NCBI RefSeq assembly: GCF_902859585.1 | Contig: NZ_CADIJM010000001.1 | Location: forward strand, 372,001 to 436,000 | Origin: Achromobacter animicus | GTDB lineage: Bacteria; Pseudomonadota; Gammaproteobacteria; Burkholderiales; Burkholderiaceae_B | Direction of reading: 5' to 3' | Length of the DNA stretch: 64,000 nt | Shown: positions 27,771-35,904 of the stretch, piece by piece | How positions within the stretch are numbered: position 1 is the stretch's first letter | Layout: every line of letters begins with the position of its first letter | Program-made: the position numbers and the translations under genes | The notes under the pieces: generated by a model | Told to the model about the DNA's origin: nothing | Databases searched by the model: none | Seen by the model: the letters and a program-made list of their open reading frames with translations, nothing else

Positions 27771-28853
27771 TCAGGCGCGCTTGAGGGCGCGCACGACGAT
27801 GGTGAGAAAGAAGGGAATGCCGACCAGCGAGGTCACGATGCCGACCGGGATGAGCGCGCCGGGCAGCACGGTCTTGGATGCCACGGACGCCAGCGACAGG
27901 ATCAGCGCGCCGGCCAGCGCGCTGCCGGGCAGGTAGTAGCGGTGGTCTTCGCCCAAGAGCAGCCGGGCGATGTGCGGGGCGACCAGGCCGACGAAACCGA
28001 TCGTGCCGACGAACGACACGGCCAGCGCCGCCAGCGCGCTGACGCGCAGCAGGCTGACGAGGCGCAGCCGCTTGACGTCGATGCCGAAGCTGGCCGCGCG
28101 TTCCTCGCCCAGCCGCACGGCCGTGAGCTTCCAGGCGTCGCGCATTGAAAACGGAATGGCCAGGACCAGCGCCGCGGCCATGACGCCGACGGTGGTCCAG
28201 TTGGCGCGCGCCAGGCTGCCCATGGTCCAGAAGACGATGCCTTGCAGGGCCTCCTCGCTGGCGACGAATTGCAGCAACATCACCAGCGCCTGGAACGAAT
28301 ACACCAGCGCGATGCCAAAGAGCACCACCCCCAGCGTCGAGCCGCCGCGCCAGCGCGCCACGCGTTCCAGCACCAGCACGGACAGCAGGGTGCAGGCGAA
28401 GGCCGATACGGAAACCGTCATGCCCGCCGGCAGCGCGGGCAGATGCCAGTCCAGCGTGATGGCAAGCGACGCGCCGAACGCCGCTGCGGCCGAGACGCCC
28501 AGGGTGTAGGGGCTGGCGAGCGGGTTGTCCAGCATGGTCTGCATCTCGGCGCCGCCCAGGCCCAGCGCCACGCCGACCAGCAACGCCATCAGCGCATAGG
28601 GCAAGCGGAATTGCCAGACGATGACGCGCGTGCCGGTGTCTGACACCTCGGGGTGCAGCAGCGTGTGCAGCAGGTCGGGCAGGGACAGCGAAGCCGGTCC
28701 GCTGGCGATGTCGGCCAGCAGGCTGGCCACGATGGCCAGCACCAGTACAACGGTCAGCAGCAGGCGCTTGCGCACCGCGCGGCGGTACGCGGCGATGGGA
28801 TCGTCAGGCACTGACGCCGCGGGCGATGGGGCGGCGGGGGCGAATCCGGTCAT
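27771..28853 (-). CDS. FecCD family ABC importer permease
   Basis: 360 aa with about nine to ten membrane helices. Family marks are FRLPYALMALLVGVALGLGGAEMQTMLDNPLASPYTLGVS-type motifs (R82-L83-P84, G98-G100, N108-P109-L110) and FVGLVAPHIARLLLG near 300, the ATPase coupling region. It imports iron-siderophore, haem or cobalamin-type ligands. The palindrome at 28635-28647 lies inside this gene and encodes VSDTG. Confidence 0.92.
   Translation of the reverse strand: MTGFAPAAPSPAASVPDDPIAAYRRAVRKRLLLTVVLVLAIVASLLADIASGPASLSLPDLLHTLLHPEVSDTGTRVIVWQFRLPYALMALLVGVALGLGGAEMQTMLDNPLASPYTLGVSAAAAFGASLAITLDWHLPALPAGMTVSVSAFACTLLSVLVLERVARWRGGSTLGVVLFGIALVYSFQALVMLLQFVASEEALQGIVFWTMGSLARANWTTVGVMAAALVLAIPFSMRDAWKLTAVRLGEERAASFGIDVKRLRLVSLLRVSALAALAVSFVGTIGFVGLVAPHIARLLLGEDHRYYLPGSALAGALILSLASVASKTVLPGALIPVGIVTSLVGIPFFLTIVVRALKRA
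28635..28647. repeat. Dispersed palindrome GGTGTCTGACACC inside a coding sequence
   Basis: Perfect copy within the permease gene, in the loop after the first membrane helix, keeping the frame open. Confidence 0.7.
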
Positions 28854-28859
28854 GGCGGA

Positions 28860-29987
28860 CTACTTTGCAGGTGCGGCCGGAGACGTCCAGAAGGCGCCCG
28901 CGTTGTCCAGATCCAGGAACTGGCCGTACAGCGCGTCCAGCGTGCCTTGCGGATCCAGCGCGGCGGCGCGTTCGGGATACAGCCATTTCGCCATCGCCTC
29001 GATGGCGGCAACGTTATAGGGCGAGTTGTAGAACGCGTGCCAGATGCCGTAGGCGCGATGCTGCTTGACGGCGTCCAGATCGCGGATGCCGTCGCGGTCC
29101 AGCAGCGTGGCCAGGCTGTCGGCGGCTACCTTCGGATCGGCGCCGGGACCGGCCAAGAGGCCTGGACGGCCGGGTTCGGAGCGGCTGCCGGTGGCGATGT
29201 AGACATCCGGCTTGGCGTCGATGACGAACTCCAGGCTCACGTCGCCGATCGCGCCGGGCAGCACGGGCGCCGCGACATTGACGCCGCCCGCGGCTTCCAG
29301 CAGGTCGCCGAAGCTGCCGTTGCCAGTGGTATGGCAGCAGGCCGGCCACACACCCGCCAGCATCTCCACGAAGACGCGCGGCCGCTGCGCGGGCGGCACG
29401 GGTCCCACGACCTTGCGCACGCGGGTCAGGTGGTCTTCATAGAAGGCGATGTAGCTTTCCGCCTCGGCTTCGCGATCCAGCGCTTGGCCCAGGATGCGCA
29501 TGCTAGGCACCGTGTTGCGCACGGGGTGCTGGCGGAAGTCGATGAAGACGATCGGGATGCCGGCTTCCTGCAAAGCCGGGATCATCGGATTGTTGCGGCC
29601 AGGGCCATGGCCGCTGACGCTGAAAATCGCCACGTCGGGCCGCAGCGAGACGATCTTTTCGGGGCTGACGCTGGCTTCCGACGTCTTGCCGATCAGGGGT
29701 ACGTCGGCCGCCTTGGGGAAGCGTTTGACGAGCTGGTTCCAGGAGTAGGGATCCTGTTGCTTCAGCTCTCCCTGCCAGCCGACTACACGCGCCACGGGAT
29801 CGTGCCGGTCCAGCAGCGCCATCGCAAAGGCGAAGCGGCCTTCGCCCAGCAGAATGCGTTTCGGGTGGTCGGGCACTGTCACGACGCGGCCGGCCAGGTC
29901 GGTGACCTCGCGGGCATGGGCGCCGGGCAGGGCGCAGATCAGGGCGGCGGCGGTCACGGCCGCACGGAAAAGGGCAATCGAACGCAT
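28860..29987 (-). CDS. FecB/BtuF-type ABC importer substrate-binding protein
   Basis: 375 aa. The Sec signal ends GAHA (about residue 25), and the mature start REVTDLAGRVVTVPDHPKRILLGEG is typical of class III (iron-siderophore/cobalamin) binding proteins. The long central helix and second lobe follow (EKIVSLRPDVAIFSV, ALQEAGIPIVFIDF). First gene of the operon binding protein-permease-azurin-ATPase. A Fur-like half site lies 43 bp upstream (30030-30044). Ligand unknown; iron complex is the first guess. Confidence 0.9.
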   Translation of the reverse strand: MRSIALFRAAVTAAALICALPGAHAREVTDLAGRVVTVPDHPKRILLGEGRFAFAMALLDRHDPVARVVGWQGELKQQDPYSWNQLVKRFPKAADVPLIGKTSEASVSPEKIVSLRPDVAIFSVSGHGPGRNNPMIPALQEAGIPIVFIDFRQHPVRNTVPSMRILGQALDREAEAESYIAFYEDHLTRVRKVVGPVPPAQRPRVFVEMLAGVWPACCHTTGNGSFGDLLEAAGGVNVAAPVLPGAIGDVSLEFVIDAKPDVYIATGSRSEPGRPGLLAGPGADPKVAADSLATLLDRDGIRDLDAVKQHRAYGIWHAFYNSPYNVAAIEAMAKWLYPERAAALDPQGTLDALYGQFLDLDNAGAFWTSPAAPAK

Positions 29988-30029
29988 GGCGAATCCTTCA
30001 GGGGCGTCAGCCGCGGGGTGCAGGTAACG

Positions 30030-30044
30030 CGAACCATTCTTATC
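30030..30044 (-). promoter_or_regulatory. Fur-like site upstream of the importer operon
   Basis: On the minus strand GATAAGAAT-G-GTTCG, whose left half is a perfect Fur-type half site; the right half is poor. It is placed where it could block the promoter of the binding-protein gene. Confidence 0.4.
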
Positions 30045-30142
30045 GCCGGGCAGTGTCCGCCAACCCTCCTCAAGAATTCGTTAAGACGCGCAGCGGCTGT
30101 GGCAATGGCGCCGCAACGCTGCCGCGCTCTTGGCCGCGCCCC

Positions 30143-30167
30143 TACAATGTGAGATTGATTGTTATTC
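30143..30167 (+). promoter_or_regulatory. Possible promoter and Fur-like site before the two-component genes
   Basis: TACAAT at 30143-30148 is a fair -10, and GATTGATTGTTATTC (30153-30167) just downstream resembles a degenerate Fur box. Both lie before the response regulator start at 30184. Confidence 0.35.
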
Positions 30168-30183
30168 GCCGAGCGGTCCCGCC

Positions 30184-30867
30184 ATGCGCGTTCTCGTCAT
30201 CGAAGACGACCCCGACATTCTTGCCAACATCACCCATCACCTGACGCGGCGCGGCTACATCGTCGACTGCGCCGAAGACGGCCAGCGCGGCTATGCGATG
30301 GCGGCCTCCGGCGAGTTCGACCTGATCGTGCTGGATCTGATGCTGCCGCGGCTGGACGGCTACGAGTTGTGCCGCCGGCTGCGCACCGAGGCCGCGTGCA
30401 ACACCCCCGTCATCATGGTCACGGCACGCGATACGCTGGACAACCGGCTGACCGGCTTTGACGCGGGCGCTGACGATTACCTGGTCAAGCCCTTTGCGTT
30501 GGCCGAGCTGGCCGCGCGGGTGAAGGCGCTGCTACATCGCGCCAGCGGGGCGGGCGCGGCCCGCGTGCTGCGTGTGGGCGACCTGACGCTGGACACCGGC
30601 ACCTTGGCGCTGGCGCGCGCGGGCCAGCCGCTTCGCCTGCCGCCGTCTCCGCTGCAACTGCTGACCCTGCTGATGCGCGCCAGTCCGTCGGTGGTGCATC
30701 GCGCCCGGCTGGAAGAGGCGTTGTGGCGCGACTCGCCGCCTGACAGCGACAGCCTGCGCACCCACATCCACCAGATCCGCCATGTGGTCGACAAGCCCTA
30801 CGACACGCCGCTGCTGCACACGGTGCATGGCATCGGCTACCAGTTGCGGGCCGCGAATGAAGGTTAA
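30184..30867 (+). CDS. OmpR family response regulator
   Basis: 227 aa from ATG 30184, where the receiver domain begins at once (MRVLVIEDDPDI). The phospho-acceptor is the Asp in LDLMLPRLDG (about 51), with conserved T in MVTARD and K in YLVKPF. A winged-helix output domain follows at about 130-220 (RTHIHQIRHVVDKP, HTVHGIGYQL). It overlaps the histidine kinase gene by 11 bp. Two-component pairs beside TonB receptors often induce the receptor in response to its siderophore, as PfeRS and PirRS do in Pseudomonas; that role here is inference. Confidence 0.92.
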   Translation: MRVLVIEDDPDILANITHHLTRRGYIVDCAEDGQRGYAMAASGEFDLIVLDLMLPRLDGYELCRRLRTEAACNTPVIMVTARDTLDNRLTGFDAGADDYLVKPFALAELAARVKALLHRASGAGAARVLRVGDLTLDTGTLALARAGQPLRLPPSPLQLLTLLMRASPSVVHRARLEEALWRDSPPDSDSLRTHIHQIRHVVDKPYDTPLLHTVHGIGYQLRAANEG

Positions 30868-32161
30868 CCAGGGCAGACGCGCGGCGCGGCGCGGGCTGGC
30901 GCGCCATCTCGTATTGACTTATGTCGCGCTGGCGCTGCTGGTGGCGGGCCTGCTGACCTGGTTGTCGGTGTGGAGCGTCGGCAAGCTGGAGGCGCATCTT
31001 CAGCGCATCGACATGGGCATGGCGGTGGAGCGGGTGCGGGGCGATTTCCTGGCGGGCATCGACCCGGGGCGGCCCAACCGCTTCTTTCATGGCGATCCGG
31101 GAAGCGCGGCGTTTCCCGATTGGCTGCGGCCGCTGGCGCCGGGCTTTCACAAGATCGAGCGCAACGATCGCGTGTGGCACGTGATGGTCGACGACTTCGA
31201 GGGCCAGCGCTACATGCTGCTGCGCGACTACACCGAATACGAGCAGAACCAGTCGGCGTCGCACTGGACCGCAGTGACGGGACTGGCGGCCAGCCTGGCG
31301 CTGGCGTTCGTCCTGGGCATCCTGGCCACGCGGCGTCTGCTGCGTCCGCTTGCGCGGCTGGCCGCCCAGGTCAATACGCGGGGCGCGCAGCCGCCGCAGA
31401 CCCGGCTGGCCGAAGACTATCCGCCGGACGAGATCGGCCAGCTTGCGGCGGCCTTCGACTCGACCTACAACCAGCTCGAACAGGCGCTCAGGCGCGAGCA
31501 GCTCTTCACGGCCGACGTGGGGCACGAGTTGCGCACGCCGCTGATGGTGATCTCCAGTTCCTGCGAACTGCTGCGCGAGGAGCAGACGCTGGACGTGGCG
31601 GGACAGGCGCGCCTTGCCCGCATCGAGGCGGCGGCGGCCGACATGGGCGAGCGGCTGGACACCTACCTGATGCTGGCGCGCGGCGGCGACGCGGCCGGCC
31701 TGTTTCCGCGCGAAAGCGCCGCGGACACCGCGCGCGGTCAGTTGGCCGCCTGGTCACCGGTGGCGCAGCGGCGCGGCATGCAGTTGACGCTGAACGCATC
31801 GGGTGCCCCGGAAGCGGCCTTGCTGTTTCCCGCGCCGCTGCTGCGCGCGGTGCTATCCAACCTGATCCGCAATTCGCTTCAGTACGCGGGTCCGCAGGCC
31901 AGCATCGTCGTCACGGCAGGGCCCGATTACGTTCAGGTGAACGACAACGGTCCCGGCATTCCGGTGGAACGGCAGGCTTCCATCTTCAACCCCTTCGTAC
32001 GTGGCGATCAGTCGGACGACGGCAATCTGGGGCTGGGCTTGTCGCTGGTGCAGCGCATCTGCGAGCACCAGGGCTGGCGCGTGTCGCTTCAGTCGCGCCC
32101 CGGGCAGGGCAGCCAGTTCCGGGTGGACCTGGCCGGCCCCGCGCCGGCCCCTGCGGGTTAG
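30857..32161 (+). CDS. Sensor histidine kinase
   Basis: 434 aa from ATG 30857. Two membrane helices (about 17-38 and 135-158) flank a periplasmic sensor of roughly 95 residues, followed by a HAMP-like segment. The phospho-accepting histidine lies in FTADVGHELRTPLMV. ATP-binding boxes are NLIRNSLQYAG, VQVNDNGPGIP and NLGLGLSLV. It is the partner of the preceding regulator. Its TAG stop overlaps the TAA of the convergent TonB receptor by two bases, so the two genes have no terminator between them. Confidence 0.93.
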   Translation: MKVNQGRRAARRGLARHLVLTYVALALLVAGLLTWLSVWSVGKLEAHLQRIDMGMAVERVRGDFLAGIDPGRPNRFFHGDPGSAAFPDWLRPLAPGFHKIERNDRVWHVMVDDFEGQRYMLLRDYTEYEQNQSASHWTAVTGLAASLALAFVLGILATRRLLRPLARLAAQVNTRGAQPPQTRLAEDYPPDEIGQLAAAFDSTYNQLEQALRREQLFTADVGHELRTPLMVISSSCELLREEQTLDVAGQARLARIEAAAADMGERLDTYLMLARGGDAAGLFPRESAADTARGQLAAWSPVAQRRGMQLTLNASGAPEAALLFPAPLLRAVLSNLIRNSLQYAGPQASIVVTAGPDYVQVNDNGPGIPVERQASIFNPFVRGDQSDDGNLGLGLSLVQRICEHQGWRVSLQSRPGQGSQFRVDLAGPAPAPAG

Positions 32162-34488
32162 AACGCGACGTCGGCCGTGAACAATGCCGTACGTCCCGCG
32201 CCCGGCACCCCGTACAGCTGGAAGCCATCCAGCGAGGCGCCGATGCGGCTGTAATAGAACTTGTTGAACAGGTTGTCCACGTTCACCCCTAGCGTCACGT
32301 TCTTGTTCAACCGGTAGCGCGCCGCCACGGAATGCAGCCAGTAGGACGGCGCCTTCTCGTTGTCGCGGACCCAGACCGGATGCGTGCCGTACGGTCCGGA
32401 TACGGTGGAACTGTTGTTGTTCTTGCCGCCGACGTACTTGTTGTCCGTGTAGCGCCGCTTGCCCACGTACTGCGCGCCATAGCTCAGCGATAGGTCTTCC
32501 GTGGCCGCGTAGGTGGCCCACAGGTTGAACGTCAGGTCCGGCACGTTCTTGGCTTCTTCGCCCTGGTTTGCGCCCTTGGTGATGCGGCTCTTCATGGCGC
32601 TGACGCCGGCAAAGGCGGACCAGCGCGGCGTGATGTTGCCCGACAGGCCCAGCTCGATGCCGTCCACGCGCTTGGCGGGCAGGGCGCGCACGACATCGGT
32701 GGCGTCGTCGCCGTATTCCCATGAGTCCGTCAGTTCCGTGCGGAAGATGGCGCCCGTCAACGACAGGTCACCGCCCGCCACGTCCCACTTCGTGCCCAGT
32801 TCCCACGTGCGGGCAACGGCCGGCTTGTAGGTGTCGGAACCGGTGGCGCCGTAGATGTTGTTGTTGGTGGATGCGCCCATCGCCGACGGTTGCGCGGCCT
32901 GGCTGTATGACACATAGACGCTGCCGTTCTCCACGGGCTTGTACGTCAGGCCGACGCGGCCGCTGAAGGCGCCGTCGGTGACGCGTTGCGTGGCGGCGCC
33001 CGCCGTTTGCGTGACGCGGTAGCGGTCGTAACGCAAGGCGCCTTGCAGCATCCATTGCGGGTTGAAGGTCACGGTGTCCGCAGCGTACAGGCCGGCATTG
33101 AAGACTTCGGCCTTGTTTCCCGAATCGCCCTTCAGCGTATCCACGCCGCCCATGTCCACGCCGCCGGTGTTGCGCAGGTCGAGCACGGGATTCACGGACG
33201 GGGCGCGGATCGTGCGCGCATGGTCGCCGTAGGTTTCTTTGTAGAACTCCACGCCCGTCACTACGGCATGCTTGATGCCGCCGGTATGGAAGTCGAGGTT
33301 CAGGTTGGTCTGGTTGGCCAGGATGGTGTAGCGCTTGGACGTGCCGAAGTCGTTGCCGCGCAACTGGGCATAGGGCGAGGGATCGCGCAGCGGCGTGAAA
33401 CCGCTGTACGAGGCAATGCCGTCCGCGCTCTGCACCAACGGGCCGGCACCCACATAGCCGTATGAAGTGCGCGACGTGGAATTGAAGCGCGCGGGGGCCA
33501 GCACGCCGATGCGGTCGGTCTGCTGCCAGCGGCTGATGTTGGTCACGCGCGCCGCGTGGGTGAAGTCATGCTCGACCTTCATCGTTGCCTGATCGGTGCG
33601 CGTCTGCTCCGTGTACAGGCCGGGGTCGCCGTACCAGGCATTGCGCGCTACGTTGGGCATGCGCTTGCCGCCCGTGCCGCGCTGGATCGGCACGCCGCCG
33701 TCGGGAATGTTGTCGTCTTCCTGATGCAGGTAGTTCACGGTGACACGGGTGGGCGAACCCAGGCCCATTGCCAGCGAGGCCGCGACGCCAGATCGGTCAA
33801 ACTCCGTCACGTCGCGCTCGGCCACGCCGTTGTGATGGCGCATGAGGTTGACGCGCAGGGCGGCGCTGTCGGACAGCTCCTGGTTCAGGTCCGCGGTGAT
33901 GCGCCGGTAATGATCCGTGCCCAGTCCGCCGGACAGCTTGTAGAACGAGCCCAGCCGAGCTTCCTTGCTGGCCAGGTTGACGCTCCCGCCCACGGCCGAG
34001 ATGCCGGATTCGATGGAGCCCGTGCCCTTGAAGACCTCGGCCTGTTCCAGGTTGAAGATGTCAGTGCGGCTGGACAGGCCCGCGTCGCGGATGCCGTCAA
34101 CGGTAATGCTTTGCTCCGCCGAAAACCCGCGGATCGTGAACATGTCGCCCCAGCCGAGGTTGCCTTCGCCCGAACTGAACGTGATGCCCGGCACGTTGCG
34201 CAGCACATCCTGCAGGCTCTTGGCCTGCTGCTCTTCCAGCACCACGCGCGGCACGACGGTGATGCTTTGCGGTGTGTCGAGCAGCGGCTCGGTGAACTTG
34301 CCGGACTGCACGCGATCCGCCTTGAAGGGCGGGGCATCGGCCTGCACGGTGACGGGCGCCAGCAGTACGGCGTTGTCCGCCGGGGGCGTCTGGCCGTGGG
34401 CCTGCGTGGAGGCGGCGGCGCCCAGCGCCATGCCCAAGGTTTTCAGGGCGAACGCGCCCTGGGTGTGTGTTTTTTGTTGTTGCGCCAT
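32158..34488 (-). CDS. TonB-dependent siderophore receptor (catecholate type)
   Basis: 776 aa from ATG 34488. Signal peptide to about 32, then a TonB-box region (LLAPVTVQAD), plug domain at about 60-180 (LLDTPQSITVVPRVVLEEQQ, DVLRNVPGITF, FTIRGFSAEQSITVDGIRD) and a 22-strand barrel ending with the aromatic F of ADVAF. Plug features match Fiu/BfrD-type receptors. It takes up a ferric siderophore across the outer membrane with TonB energy. A Fur-like site (34507-34525) precedes it, and the two-component genes converge on it. Confidence 0.92.
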   Translation of the reverse strand: MAQQQKTHTQGAFALKTLGMALGAAASTQAHGQTPPADNAVLLAPVTVQADAPPFKADRVQSGKFTEPLLDTPQSITVVPRVVLEEQQAKSLQDVLRNVPGITFSSGEGNLGWGDMFTIRGFSAEQSITVDGIRDAGLSSRTDIFNLEQAEVFKGTGSIESGISAVGGSVNLASKEARLGSFYKLSGGLGTDHYRRITADLNQELSDSAALRVNLMRHHNGVAERDVTEFDRSGVAASLAMGLGSPTRVTVNYLHQEDDNIPDGGVPIQRGTGGKRMPNVARNAWYGDPGLYTEQTRTDQATMKVEHDFTHAARVTNISRWQQTDRIGVLAPARFNSTSRTSYGYVGAGPLVQSADGIASYSGFTPLRDPSPYAQLRGNDFGTSKRYTILANQTNLNLDFHTGGIKHAVVTGVEFYKETYGDHARTIRAPSVNPVLDLRNTGGVDMGGVDTLKGDSGNKAEVFNAGLYAADTVTFNPQWMLQGALRYDRYRVTQTAGAATQRVTDGAFSGRVGLTYKPVENGSVYVSYSQAAQPSAMGASTNNNIYGATGSDTYKPAVARTWELGTKWDVAGGDLSLTGAIFRTELTDSWEYGDDATDVVRALPAKRVDGIELGLSGNITPRWSAFAGVSAMKSRITKGANQGEEAKNVPDLTFNLWATYAATEDLSLSYGAQYVGKRRYTDNKYVGGKNNNSSTVSGPYGTHPVWVRDNEKAPSYWLHSVAARYRLNKNVTLGVNVDNLFNKFYYSRIGASLDGFQLYGVPGAGRTALFTADVAF

Positions 34489-34506
34489 GGCGATCTTGAG
34501 TGCCTC

Positions 34507-34525
34507 AATGAGAATCGTTCCGGAT
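34507..34525 (-). promoter_or_regulatory. Fur-like site upstream of the TonB receptor
   Basis: AATGAGAAT-C-GTT (34507-34519) is a full left half of the Fur consensus with a partial right half, 19 bp upstream of the receptor start, consistent with iron repression. Confidence 0.5.
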
Positions 34526-34637
34526 TCTAGGGAGGCGTGTCTCAAGATCCTGTTAAGACGCTGGAACGGCGGCAGCACGGACGATTGTGCAGGTTGGCCA
34601 ACCGCCGGGTGGGCTGCGAGCGCGTCGATTTGTCTTG

Positions 34638-34665
34638 GAATAGTAATGTTATTACATTACTATTC
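34638..34665. promoter_or_regulatory. Perfect 11-bp inverted repeat, probable operator
   Basis: GAATAGTAATG (34638-34648) and CATTACTATTC (34655-34665) are perfect inverted copies around TTATTA. This AT-rich block in GC-rich DNA lies 150 bp upstream of the TonB receptor and 67 bp upstream of the DUF1624 gene, between divergent genes. It faintly resembles Zur/Fur-superfamily sites, but no exact consensus is met. Confidence 0.65.
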
Positions 34666-34732
34666 TGGCTTTTTTCGTGCGGCGCGCCGCCCGGCGTGCC
34701 ACCAGCATTTCAAGCATCTCCCGCATTCCTCC

Positions 34733-35896
34733 ATGGCTTCTCTCATTTCCCCTCCCGCCGCCACCCGGCTGCGGTCCATCGACGCGCTGCGCGGCCTGGT
34801 CATCGTCATCATGCTGCTCGATCACGTGCGCGAAACCTTTTTCCTGCATCACCAGGTCGGCGACCCGATGGACGTGTCCGCCACGCCGCCGGACCTGTTT
34901 TTCTCCCGCCTGCTGGCGCATCTGTGCGCGCCGGTGTTCGTGTTTTTGACGGGCCTGTCGGCCTGGCTGTACGGCGCGAAGGCGGGTGACCGCAGCGCCA
35001 CTGCGGCGTTTCTGGCGAAGCGGGGCGCATTCTTGATCGCGCTCGAAGTCATTGTCGTGAACTTCGCGTGGACCTTCCAGTTTCCGCCGTCCGTCGTGTA
35101 CCTGCAGGTGATCTGGGTGATCGGCCTGTCCATGCTGTCGCTGGCGGCCTTGCTGTGGTTGCCGCGCTGGGCGCTGGTCGTCGTGGGCGTGGTGCTGGTC
35201 GCCGGCCATAACGCGCTGGATGCCGTGCACTTTGCCGCCGGCCACGTGATGCACGTGCCGTGGGCAGTGCTGCATGATCGCGGCTGGATCGAAGTCAGCG
35301 ACACGTTGCGCTTGCGCACGTCGTACCCGTTGCTGCCGTGGATCGGCGTGATTGCGCTGGGGTATGCGGCCGGACCGTGGTTCCAGCCGGGTTCGGACGC
35401 CGCCGAACGCCAGCGCCGTTTGTGGACGGCCGGGCTGGCGGCGGTGGCGGGCTTTGTGGTCCTGCGTGCGATCAATGGCTACGGGCAGTCGCAGAAGTGG
35501 GCGGTACAGGATGACACGCTCCATACCATCATGAGCTTTGTGAACATCACCAAATACCCGCCGTCGCTGATGTTCCTGCTGCTGACACTGGGGCTGGGAC
35601 TGTGCTTGCTGGTCCTGATCGAACGCGCGCAGTCGGCGGCCTGGGTCCGCGCGTTGTGCGTGTTTGGCGCCGCGCCCATGTTCTTCTATCTGCTGCACCT
35701 GTATGTCTTGAAGGCGCTGTACCTGGGCGGCGAAGCGATCTGGGGCCTGAACCAGGGCAAATACTTCGGCGTTGATGGCATGGCGTCGGTGTGGGTGATT
35801 TCGATCCTGCTGGCCGTGGCGCTGTTCTGGCCCGTGCGCTGGTTCGGACGCCTGAAGGCCGCGCGCCGCGATATCGCGTGGCTCAAGTACCTGTGA
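34733..35896 (+). CDS. DUF1624 family membrane protein (acyltransferase-like)
   Basis: 387 aa from ATG 34733 with about ten membrane helices. The start RSIDALRGLVIVIMLLDHVRE carries the D-x-x-R-G and D-H signature shared by DUF1624/YeiB and heparan-alpha-glucosaminide N-acetyltransferase-like proteins, which move acyl groups across the inner membrane. The acceptor is unknown. It is followed eight bp later by a porin gene, so both may share the operator-bearing promoter region. Confidence 0.85.
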   Translation: MASLISPPAATRLRSIDALRGLVIVIMLLDHVRETFFLHHQVGDPMDVSATPPDLFFSRLLAHLCAPVFVFLTGLSAWLYGAKAGDRSATAAFLAKRGAFLIALEVIVVNFAWTFQFPPSVVYLQVIWVIGLSMLSLAALLWLPRWALVVVGVVLVAGHNALDAVHFAAGHVMHVPWAVLHDRGWIEVSDTLRLRTSYPLLPWIGVIALGYAAGPWFQPGSDAAERQRRLWTAGLAAVAGFVVLRAINGYGQSQKWAVQDDTLHTIMSFVNITKYPPSLMFLLLTLGLGLCLLVLIERAQSAAWVRALCVFGAAPMFFYLLHLYVLKALYLGGEAIWGLNQGKYFGVDGMASVWVISILLAVALFWPVRWFGRLKAARRDIAWLKYL

Positions 35897-35904
35897 GGCA
35901 GGCG

